Below, piece after piece: positions 54,158 through 61,102 of a DNA stretch of 64,000 nt. The DNA comes from Chlamydiales bacterium (GTDB lineage: Bacteria; Chlamydiota; Chlamydiia; Chlamydiales; Rhabdochlamydiaceae): contig JACPOL010000008.1 in the NCBI GenBank assembly GCA_016185065.1, positions 620,001-684,000 on the forward strand. Reading direction: 5' to 3'. A program made the position numbers and the translations under genes. The notes beneath the pieces were generated by a model, which ran no database searches, was not told the DNA's origin, and saw nothing but the letters and a program-made list of their open reading frames with translations. Every line of letters begins with the position of its first letter. Within the stretch, counting starts at the first letter, position 1.

Positions 54158-54718
54158 TCACAAAATCTGTTCATAAACGCGAAAAACAGGCTTCGCATCT
54201 CCTGGATTGTCTTTGCGATACTGTTCAGCAAACTGCTTAACTATGCGAATTGCGACAGCAGACGCAGTTACATCTCTTTCTGTTATTTGCAGATCTTTTC
54301 TTTCGAAAGAGACCCTATTATTTTCAAGCACGGGATAGACCCCGCTCTCTTCTTGGTCTTTTGCTTCCCAAATTTGAGAAACCGTCTTGTACTGATTCGG
54401 CTGAACTGCAACCTCTCCAAACACTCGAATAGCACCCTCAGCTCTATCTTGACCTCCTTCGATAGATATCAGTATCGAAGAGGAGTTGGCAGCGGAGTCA
54501 AGATCACATTCAGAGATCTTTACTATTTGTACACTTCCCAAGTGTTTCAGCGATTCCACAACATTATTAAATATCACTTCTCGATCGAATTCCGCATGAA
54601 GGACAACTTGAAACTCCTTCATTTGATTCAGGGGGCCTAACGCTGCTGTTCGATTGTCTTGATTTACACCACAACTCGGCAAACAAACCAAACACATAAA
54701 AACGATGATGGATCTCAT
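54158..54718 (-). CDS. Lipoprotein of unknown function in the toxin locus
   Basis: A 186-residue protein with a lipoprotein signal (FMCLVCLPSC, Cys16). The mature protein is a mixed alpha/beta domain with strands such as FQVVLHAEFD, GSVQIVKIS and AIRVFGEVAV, followed by a helix (AVAIRIVKQFAEQYRK). I do not recognise the family. It sits between the two paralogous small genes. It may be a second partner (for example a membrane-anchored immunity or a secretion aid) or simply cotranscribed. All four genes of the locus are spaced by 3 to 37 bases, consistent with one operon. Confidence 0.65.
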   Translation of the reverse strand: MRSIIVFMCLVCLPSCGVNQDNRTAALGPLNQMKEFQVVLHAEFDREVIFNNVVESLKHLGSVQIVKISECDLDSAANSSSILISIEGGQDRAEGAIRVFGEVAVQPNQYKTVSQIWEAKDQEESGVYPVLENNRVSFERKDLQITERDVTASAVAIRIVKQFAEQYRKDNPGDAKPVFRVYEQIL

Positions 54719-54755
54719 TAATATCTCCCCGGTGCAATGATATGAGGCTTTACTT

Positions 54756-54995
54756 TCACTTATCTTCTTTTATCAGTTTTATCGATCTAGGATTGAAATT
54801 TTCTAAGTTTTTTTCATCGTACAAACAGATAGTGATCTCTTTTTGATAGTCATCACTCGACAAATGAGAATGTTGCAACTTAGGATTGTCCAATAGTTGG
54901 TTCAAATAACCTCGCAACTGCATAGCCTCTTCTTTAGTTAAAAAGATGCTAACATTGTCTAACTTTTTATCAGATTCATCATCTAAAATTCTCAA
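54756..54995 (-). CDS. Small acidic protein, candidate immunity protein (paralog 1)
   Basis: A 79-residue protein directly after the toxin-like gene (11-base gap). It contains LTKEEAMQLRGYLNQLL, a short His motif (QHSHL), KEITICLYDEKNL and a charged end. It is acidic, without signal peptide, and matches the later 81-residue gene over its length. In polymorphic toxin loci the first downstream gene is normally the cognate immunity protein. A cytosolic immunity fits a toxin that reaches the cytoplasm. Confidence 0.65.
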   Translation of the reverse strand: MRILDDESDKKLDNVSIFLTKEEAMQLRGYLNQLLDNPKLQHSHLSSDDYQKEITICLYDEKNLENFNPRSIKLIKEDK

Positions 54996-55006
54996 AATAT
55001 TACCTC

Positions 55007-56824
55007 CTATTTATGAGGAACGTCGATCGGATACACTCGACTGATTTCTCGCCATTCATGATCAACGAAGTGCTGCAAATGCAAATGAGGACTCTCATGT
55101 GGATACGGTCTATTAAAATCAAACCTCACTTTCCTCAACCTATCTTTAGAAAGAAATACTGAGTCCCCTGCTGAATTTCTGATCAAATTTGTTCCTTCGC
55201 CTAACCAATCCGATACTTCTTTTTCCAATTGTGCAGTTTTGATCGCTTTTGCTGCATTATGTTGAGTGCGCCAAGTTTGAGAAGTTTGAAGAAGGGCTTC
55301 CGATTCATGAACAGCAGATCTAGCCAAGGTTTCGAAAGATAGAGCACTATTGGCCTTTTTTAGATTCAAGTAGGCCTGAACACCTTTCGCTGCTTTAGAA
55401 ACCGCAAAAATACTAATTCCATATTTTCCAATGATCTTGCCTGTAAGCGTTCCCTTTTGAAACTCATCAAGCTGATCGAAACGGTCAGCAAGCTCTTTGA
55501 TTTCTGGAATACATTCTTTAAGCAGAGAAGGATTTTCTCTGAGATCTTTTACGCATTCTTTGCAGCTTGAGATAAACTCAACGGATACTTGCTTGGGGTT
55601 CAATGCAAATGAGATCAAGCCATTGGCCAGACCTGACGCAGAATGTGCGAGGGAAGGGATAAAGTCTATAGCTCCTTCAATTCCACCTTGCAGAACACCC
55701 CAGGCCATACCTGCTTGCATCAGCCCAGTAGCATATTCCAAACGGCTGTCTGAATTATCAGCGCCTAAAACATCACCAAGAGGCGTGACTTTGACCCCCG
55801 ACTGCAAATAATCTTTTAATGAAGACTCTATTTGACCTGTTTCAAAATAGGCTATAGCTCGCTCCAAATAGGCATCTTTCAATTCTGGCTTTTTTTCTAT
55901 TACTGAATTAAGAGACTGAATCGCTTCATGATAAAGGCCTAGTTCCGACTCTGCAACGCCCTTACAAAAATAGGCTTCAACAGGCAAGTTATTCTCTTCC
56001 AAATGTCCAGCTTTTTCTATAAGAGCAAAAACATCTTCCAAAGCCTCAAAAAATTTGCCCTGGTCATAATTGAGAAGACCTCGCTCATATAATGCCTTCA
56101 GAGACTGATGATTTTTTATGCAAGCATCATAAATTCCAAAATAACAGGTTTGCACATCCTCACGTGCCCTCTCTATAAGTCTGGTAACTACACTACGTTG
56201 CTGCTCGAGTAAGTCAATAAGCTGATTTAGGCGCGCAAGATCTTCTTCGCATGTAACGATGTCACCTGTGCGATAAGCATAATCATCGTCATCATCATAA
56301 TAACCATTCCCTTCACGCTTAATGATAAGGCGAATTTCGCGAATCCTATTTTCGCAACGTTGGCATGAAAGACGCAAGAAGTCGAGATAGGTGACGAAAC
56401 AATCTTGAATATCATGGTCAAATAAGACAAAAGCATTACTAACAGTTGCATATCCCTCATCATAAGGAAATAGCCTCTTCATCCCCCCATATTCACCATT
56501 TCTTTTAATTGTCATGAAATCATGAGGCGAATCTTTCCAAGAATAGGAAAATCGACTTAAAGGAGGCCAGGATACGTTGCTTAGCAAAGAAAATTCAGGC
56601 TTTCCGACTTGAAATGTGTTGCTTGCAAATTTCATTCCATTAAACACATGCTTAAAAGAAGTCGCCTGGATTTGATCAATAAGACCTTCAAAAGTGCGAA
56701 TGACACCAAAGACTCGCTTATCTTCGCTTGTTCCGCAACCATAGGAACATTGAAGATGCGGCTCTTGAGAGCTCGCAGCCCTGATGAAGAAAATTAGCGA
56801 AAATAAAACAAAACGAATTGTCAT
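55007..56824 (-). CDS. Exported TPR protein with polymorphic-toxin-like C-terminus
   Basis: A 605-residue protein from ATG 56824; a TTG two codons upstream is possible but lacks support. A signal peptide (about residues 1-19) is followed by a Cys-containing N-terminal domain, then a TPR region at about 245-345 (YERGLLNYDQGKFFEALEDV, AYFCKGVAESELGLYHEAIQ, AYLERAIAYFETGQIESSLK). A hydrophobic/helical middle (370-400, GGIEGAIDFIPSLAHSAS) resembles pretoxin regions. The last ~70 residues, starting near DWLGEGTNLIRNSAGDSVF and containing RKVRFDFNRPYPHESPH and a final PIDVPHK, look like a small nuclease-type toxin domain (Ntox24-like from memory). The two paralogous small genes downstream would be immunities. 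Target and delivery route are unknown. Confidence 0.78.
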   Translation of the reverse strand: MTIRFVLFSLIFFIRAASSQEPHLQCSYGCGTSEDKRVFGVIRTFEGLIDQIQATSFKHVFNGMKFASNTFQVGKPEFSLLSNVSWPPLSRFSYSWKDSPHDFMTIKRNGEYGGMKRLFPYDEGYATVSNAFVLFDHDIQDCFVTYLDFLRLSCQRCENRIREIRLIIKREGNGYYDDDDDYAYRTGDIVTCEEDLARLNQLIDLLEQQRSVVTRLIERAREDVQTCYFGIYDACIKNHQSLKALYERGLLNYDQGKFFEALEDVFALIEKAGHLEENNLPVEAYFCKGVAESELGLYHEAIQSLNSVIEKKPELKDAYLERAIAYFETGQIESSLKDYLQSGVKVTPLGDVLGADNSDSRLEYATGLMQAGMAWGVLQGGIEGAIDFIPSLAHSASGLANGLISFALNPKQVSVEFISSCKECVKDLRENPSLLKECIPEIKELADRFDQLDEFQKGTLTGKIIGKYGISIFAVSKAAKGVQAYLNLKKANSALSFETLARSAVHESEALLQTSQTWRTQHNAAKAIKTAQLEKEVSDWLGEGTNLIRNSAGDSVFLSKDRLRKVRFDFNRPYPHESPHLHLQHFVDHEWREISRVYPIDVPHK

Positions 56825-56931
56825 AATCAATTACGAAGTTATTTGATGAGAAAACACTCCTGCAAATCTCAATTTTGGGCAAGGGATTTTATTTCAGAAA
56901 TAAATCCTAATATCAGGTTTCGATCAGATGA

Positions 56932-57012
56932 ATTGGAGTCTGCGAGAAGATAGAGGATTTCCTCCCCTTCGACCGCGACTCCTACGCAAACCCCCTCTTC
57001 TCCCTCGACTAA
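56932..57012 (+). pseudogene. ftsY: Detached, diverged copy of the ftsY 3' end
   Basis: The frame reads IGVCEKIEDFLPFDRDSYAN and then PLFSLD before TAA. The true FtsY end is IGVGEKMEDLLPFDREAYAN, ALFSIE. The bases match at 67 of 81 positions, with changes mostly in third positions or conservative. Nothing upstream of ATTGG matches ftsY. It is either the displaced original end of ftsY or a relic of a second copy. Confidence 0.8.
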
Positions 57013-57027
57013 AAACCTCCTACTCTT

Positions 57028-57167
57028 TGACCGAGCGAAGAGAGGTCCCTGGAGTGCGGCGCTTTGCGCCGCCCCGACTCCTCTTCGAGCAGCACTGTTA
57101 ACAAGATCTCAAAAAATTAGGGCGGCGCAGAGCGCCGCACTCCAGGGATTTCGCTCCGCTCAATCAA
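57028..57167. repeat. Inverted pair of repeat R2
   Basis: R2 at 57028-57075 and its inverted copy at 57119-57167 (TGGAGTGCGGCGC and complement) bracket 43 bases. It starts 16 bases after the ftsY remnant, so it probably belonged to the original downstream flank of ftsY. The rest of the gene-free gap to 57407 holds only short hairpins (CTCGGC/GCCGAG near 57268-57282); no gene is visible. Confidence 0.8.
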
Positions 57168-57407
57168 AGAGGAGAAAGATTTTAAAGAACTCCTTCCTAA
57201 AGAAAGGAGATTCTCTTCGGCTTAAGGATAAAAGAGAATATGAATCCCGCCTAGACTCGGCCCTGAAGAGCCGAGATTGCGGCGAGGGGCCGTTCATAAT
57301 TTTTTAAAAAATCTTAATAGCATACTTACGGACAGTCAATAAAATCCGTAGATGGCCAATATAGAGCCTGATTGCAATTTTGCGGGCGGGTGCGCATACT
57401 CGGGAAC

Positions 57408-58211
57408 ATGAAGAGAGAACTTTTTAAGGAGCTCGTCAAAGGAGCTCAGCTGCTGGTGAAGGAGGAGGCGAAGGCGAGAAGCTCGCTTCTGACCTCGAGG
57501 GAGAACGCCGCTTACTTTAAGAGAAGCGTGGCGCCTGAGAAGGTGCAGACGACGCAGATCATCTTCTCTGCACCGAAGAGAGCTGCGCCGACGCAAGAGC
57601 CTCCAGCCCCTCAGGTAGCGGTAGTAAAGAGGCCTGTTGAGGCGCCGCCGTCTGCAGCTCCGCAGCCAGCTGCTGCTGCCCTGCCGGTAAAAGCGCAGGC
57701 GACTTCTGTGCAACCTGTGCGGACAGCGCCCCAGGTTCCTGCAAACGAGTGGAAGCTTGCGCTCGCGCGCCACTTCCCGAGCATGCCCACTGTCGATCGT
57801 CCTCCGGATGATGCGCGTGCAATCGAGATCTCTTCTCGCTGGAAGAGGCACCTTCTCTCTGCCTCTGTTCTTATCCTCTATTTTGGAGAAAAAGAAGAGG
57901 AGCTCCTCTACCTAAAGAATCTCGCCAAGGCGATCCATACACAGATCAAGCCAACAAAAATTTTAGATGCGCTCAGCTTAGAGAAAGAGAAGAAGTGGGA
58001 GCTGACTTTTCAGCTCAATCAGCTAGAGCTGATCATTGCCGATGAGGCTAGCCTCTTTAAGCTGCCAGAGTTGAAGCGCTTCTATCAAGCTCCAACATCG
58101 GTCTCGCTGCCGATGGTCTCAAAAGTGCCTCTCATTCTTCTTAATCCCGAGGTCAAACTCGATAAAGCTGCTCTCTGGAAAAAGATATGTCTGATCCTGA
58201 AAACGGCATGA
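57408..58211 (+). CDS. Protein of unknown function encoded directly before priA
   Basis: A 267-residue protein. ATG 57408 is chosen (MKRELFKELVKGAQLL); an in-frame start at 57372 would add an unlikely N-terminus. Helical residues 1-50 are followed by a Pro/Ala/Val-rich linker (70-120) and a C-terminal alpha/beta domain (VLILYFGEKEEELLYLKNLA, LELIIADEASLF, VSKVPLILLNP). The C-terminal fold recalls small replisome accessory proteins such as the psi subunit, but this is only an impression. Its stop overlaps the ATG of priA by four bases, so the two are coupled and a role in replication restart or DNA polymerase loading is plausible. A gene of unknown function next to priA is, by memory, also present in Chlamydia. 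Confidence 0.75.
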   Translation: MKRELFKELVKGAQLLVKEEAKARSSLLTSRENAAYFKRSVAPEKVQTTQIIFSAPKRAAPTQEPPAPQVAVVKRPVEAPPSAAPQPAAAALPVKAQATSVQPVRTAPQVPANEWKLALARHFPSMPTVDRPPDDARAIEISSRWKRHLLSASVLILYFGEKEEELLYLKNLAKAIHTQIKPTKILDALSLEKEKKWELTFQLNQLELIIADEASLFKLPELKRFYQAPTSVSLPMVSKVPLILLNPEVKLDKAALWKKICLILKTA

Positions 58212-60430
58212 GCTTCGCCTCTGTTCTTCTCGACGATGGCATCGACAAGCCTCTCGACTACAAGATCCCTCAAGAGATTACGGGATGCGGCATCGGCATG
58301 CGCGTGATGGTGCCTCTGCGCGGCAGGCCCAAGCCTGGCACGATCATCACCCTCAAAGAGACGCCCGAAATTGCAAATGTGCAGAGCATCTTAAAGCTCC
58401 TCTCCGAGAAGCCAGCGATCTCGCCCGCCCTCTTTACTCTTGCGGAGTGGATGTCGCGCTACTACTGCACTCCGATGCGGCGCGTTCTTAAAGTGATGAC
58501 CCCGCCTGGCATGCGTAAAGATGCAAAAAAGCGCACGCAGCTCTTTATCACCTCTCTCCTTTCAAGACCGGAGCTCGCCTCAAAATGCGAAGAGATTAGA
58601 GGCAAGTACCCGCAGCAGGCGCAGGCGCTGGATGCTCTTCTCATGCACCCGAAAGGACTGCTTCTTACCGATCTTCTGGAAAAAGCGCAGATCTCAAACA
58701 GCCCTTTGCAGACGCTGATTAAGAAGAAGATTCTCCACGCAGAGGCGATCGCATCTGAGCGCTCTCCGATCGATGAGCAGGAGGTCTTTGCAACGAAGCC
58801 TAAAGAGTTAAAAGGCGAACAAGCGGAAGCTCTGCAAAAGATCAGCAGCAGTCTGCACAGCGGCGAGTTCGCCGCCCATCTTCTCTTCGGCGTAACGGGA
58901 AGCGGGAAGACCGAGGTCTACATCCAGGCGATGGAGCAGGCTCTCTCTCTTGGCAAGGGAGTGATCTTCCTCGTTCCGGAGATTCTCCTCACCTCGCAGA
59001 CGCTGGAGCGCGTACGCACGCGCTTCTCTGAAAAAATTGCCCTGATCCACCACCGCTTAAGCGACGGAGAGAGGCACGACACCTGGCGCAAGATCCAAGA
59101 TGGAACGATCCGCATCGTGATGGGCGCGCGCTCGGCTATTTTTAGCCCGATGCCAGATCTGGGACTTATCATCGTCGATGAGGAGCATGAGAGCGCATTC
59201 AAGCAGCAAGAGGAGCAGCCCTCATACCATGCGCGTGAGGTTGCTCTGATGCGCGCCAAGATCGAAAAGGCGACCGTTGTGCTTGGCAGCGCAACTCCCA
59301 GTTTAGAGAGCTACCAGAACGCTCTGCAGGGAAAGTATCAGCTCTCCATCCTCTCCAGCCGCGCCGAGCAGTCGGCACTTGCACCTGTGGTTCTCGTCGA
59401 CATGCGTCTCGAATTTGCAAAAGCGAAGGGGTTCACCCTCTTCTCGGAAAGACTGATCGAAGCGATCAAAAAACGGTGCAGACTAGGCGAACAGGCGATC
59501 CTACTTCTCAACAGGCGCGGCTACCACACCTCCTGCCTCTGCGCCAGCTGTGGATACATTGCGCGCTGTCCCAACTGCGACCTTGCACTCACCTACCACC
59601 TAGGCGAGAAGATCCTCGCCTGCCACCTCTGCGACCATCGACTGACGCCGCTTCGCTCCTGTCCCGAATGTAAGGCGGAAGAGACGATCAAATTTAAGGG
59701 AGCGGGAACCGAGATGGCAGAGCGCGCCCTGCACGCGGTTCTACCAGAGGTGCGCACCCTCAGAATGGATGCGGACACCACGCGCCACAAGGGCAGCCAC
59801 GAGCTCATCTTCAGACAATTTCGATCGGGAAAAGCAGATGTGCTTATCGGAACGCAGATGGTTGCCAAGGGGCTCCACCTCCCCTCGGTTACGCTTGTCG
59901 GCGTTCTCAATGCCGATAGCTCGCTGAATATCCCCGACTTCCGCGCTCAGGAGAAGTCGTTTCAACTCCTCACGCAGGTCGCAGGAAGAGCGGGAAGAGC
60001 CGAGCTTGAAGGAGAGGTGATCGTGCAAACCCACATGCCAGAACACGACACGATGCGCCTTGCAACGGCTCAGAACTACGAGGCCTTCTTCCAAGAAGAG
60101 CTGGAGGTGAGAAAACTTTTCAACTTCCCTCCCTTCTCGCATCTTGCAAAGGTCGTCTTCTCTGGCTCATCGCAAGCCAAGACCCAAGAGGCCTTAGAGC
60201 GATTTCGCTCTACCCTTATCACAAACCTGCCCCCCTCGTTCCAACTCATGCCCGTTGTCGCTTGTGGGCATCCTAAAATTCAGACCCGCTACCGCTTTCA
60301 GTTTCTGATCAAGGGCAGCAGTCCCACTCTCCTCTCCCAGAAGCTCAAGCTCACCCAGCAGCAGCTCCCTCCCCCTCCAGGTGACATCCGCACCCTCATC
60401 GACATCAACCCCGAAACCACCTTCTTCTAA
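58208..60430 (+). CDS. priA: PriA, primosomal DNA helicase
   Basis: A 740-residue helicase. It has an N-terminal 3'-DNA-binding domain, Walker A GVTGSGKTE, Walker B VDEEHESAFKQ, SATPSLESY (motif III), a zinc-binding insertion with Cys pairs in CLCASCGYIARCPNCDLALT and CHLCDHRLTPLRSCPEC, GTQMVAKGLHLPSV (motif V) and QVAGRAGRAELEGEV (motif VI). It restarts collapsed replication forks. ATG 58208 overlaps the previous stop (ATGA); the frame is open to ATG 58187, which would add seven residues. Confidence 0.96.
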   Translation: MSFASVLLDDGIDKPLDYKIPQEITGCGIGMRVMVPLRGRPKPGTIITLKETPEIANVQSILKLLSEKPAISPALFTLAEWMSRYYCTPMRRVLKVMTPPGMRKDAKKRTQLFITSLLSRPELASKCEEIRGKYPQQAQALDALLMHPKGLLLTDLLEKAQISNSPLQTLIKKKILHAEAIASERSPIDEQEVFATKPKELKGEQAEALQKISSSLHSGEFAAHLLFGVTGSGKTEVYIQAMEQALSLGKGVIFLVPEILLTSQTLERVRTRFSEKIALIHHRLSDGERHDTWRKIQDGTIRIVMGARSAIFSPMPDLGLIIVDEEHESAFKQQEEQPSYHAREVALMRAKIEKATVVLGSATPSLESYQNALQGKYQLSILSSRAEQSALAPVVLVDMRLEFAKAKGFTLFSERLIEAIKKRCRLGEQAILLLNRRGYHTSCLCASCGYIARCPNCDLALTYHLGEKILACHLCDHRLTPLRSCPECKAEETIKFKGAGTEMAERALHAVLPEVRTLRMDADTTRHKGSHELIFRQFRSGKADVLIGTQMVAKGLHLPSVTLVGVLNADSSLNIPDFRAQEKSFQLLTQVAGRAGRAELEGEVIVQTHMPEHDTMRLATAQNYEAFFQEELEVRKLFNFPPFSHLAKVVFSGSSQAKTQEALERFRSTLITNLPPSFQLMPVVACGHPKIQTRYRFQFLIKGSSPTLLSQKLKLTQQQLPPPPGDIRTLIDINPETTFF

Positions 60431-60433
60431 GTT

Positions 60434-60667
60434 TTAATCTTGAAGGGCAATCCAAAATTCGGGTGAAGTTCCCAATGCATCAGAAAAATCCAGAGCAATT
60501 TCTTCAGTAATCGAACGCTTACCATGAATGATGGCGCTCAGTTTTGCTTGGGTCCATCTTCCCCCCAAATGTAATGCAAATTCCGACTGGGAGATCCCCA
60601 GGGGGATTAGGAACTCCTCTAACAAAATTTTTCCTGGTGAGGTCGGCTTTCTGTGTGTAGGTAGCAT
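60434..60667 (-). CDS. higA: Orphan HigA-type antitoxin
   Basis: A 77-residue HigA-like protein: PTHRKPTSPGKILLEEFLIPLG start and an HTH (SQSEFALHLGGRWTQAKLSAII, RSITEEIALDFSDALGTSPEFW). It is shorter than many homologs and ends right after the conserved FWIALQD. No complete toxin gene lies upstream; only the last 13 codons of a HigB-like frame remain (60677-60718). It may persist as a regulator or neutralise the intact HigB encoded at 42986-43267. Confidence 0.85.
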   Translation of the reverse strand: MLPTHRKPTSPGKILLEEFLIPLGISQSEFALHLGGRWTQAKLSAIIHGKRSITEEIALDFSDALGTSPEFWIALQD

Positions 60668-60676
60668 ATGTTTTTC

Positions 60677-60718
60677 CTAATGATAATCAATTAAAACATC
60701 CTTTTTATATCGATTTGT
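60677..60718 (-). pseudogene. higB: Remnant of a higB toxin gene (last 13 codons)
   Basis: Read on the minus strand, the frame gives QIDIKKDVLIDYH and a TAG, ten bases before the orphan higA ATG. DVLIDYH is the family ending (intact HigB in this window ends DVNLIDHH). Two in-frame TAA codons precede it. Beyond the AT-rich stretch, repeat R1 begins at 60761, so the toxin gene was probably lost together with the insertion of R1. Confidence 0.6.
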
Positions 60719-60760
60719 TATTATTCAACATCCATTTTTCAAGATTTTTTCTTTCTTAAT

Positions 60761-60963
60761 CGCGGAAGCGATGTAAGGCGCTAGCCCCGCGTGTAGCGAA
60801 GCGGAACGTGGGGAACATCGGACCCCTAAACACATAAGAGCCGCGGTAGCGGCGAAAGAGATTTATGTCGCCGCTACCGCGGCTCTTTGATAGGGGGATC
60901 TCCCTTCCCCACGTTCCGCTTCGCTACACGCGGGGCTAGCGCCTTACGCCACTTCCGTGGCTA
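60761..60963. repeat. Head-to-head pair of R1 repeats, about 200 bases
   Basis: R1 forward at 60761-60860 and inverted at 60868-60963, separated by ATTTATG. The arms pair over GGCGCTAGCCCCGCG, AGCGGAACGTGGGGAA and AGAGCCGCGGTAGCGGCG. The result is a very long hairpin between the truncated higB and lysS. The bases 60964-61102 carry the lysS promoter region. Confidence 0.85.
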
Positions 60964-61102
60964 AGAGTGAACTTTCTCTTGATGTTTATAATAAAAACTC
61001 AGCGATCAGAAAGAGTAATCCAAGTGGAAGGTGGGAGAGGTTGCGCTTTTGCGGAGGCCACGGTATACTTGGGAGGTTAAATTTTAAATTGAGTGGAGAC
61101 GT

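Larger units (their letters stand above)
52482..57012. mobile_element. Putative island bounded by ftsY 3'-end repeats
   Basis: The last 81 bases of ftsY (52401-52481) recur in the same orientation at 56932-57012 with 67 of 81 matches, in frame to a stop codon. The 4.45 kb between the copies holds an F-box/LRR gene, a copy of R1, and a four-gene toxin/immunity-like locus, all on the minus strand and all accessory. This is the footprint expected from site-specific insertion at a gene's 3' end, where the incoming end restores the gene and displaces the original one. No integrase remains in the interval, so the mechanism is inferred. Confidence 0.45.

Noticed and set aside
52482-56931. Integrase or transposase inside the ftsY-bounded island
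   Set aside because: No reading frame there shows recombinase motifs; the mobility claim rests only on the duplicated ftsY end.
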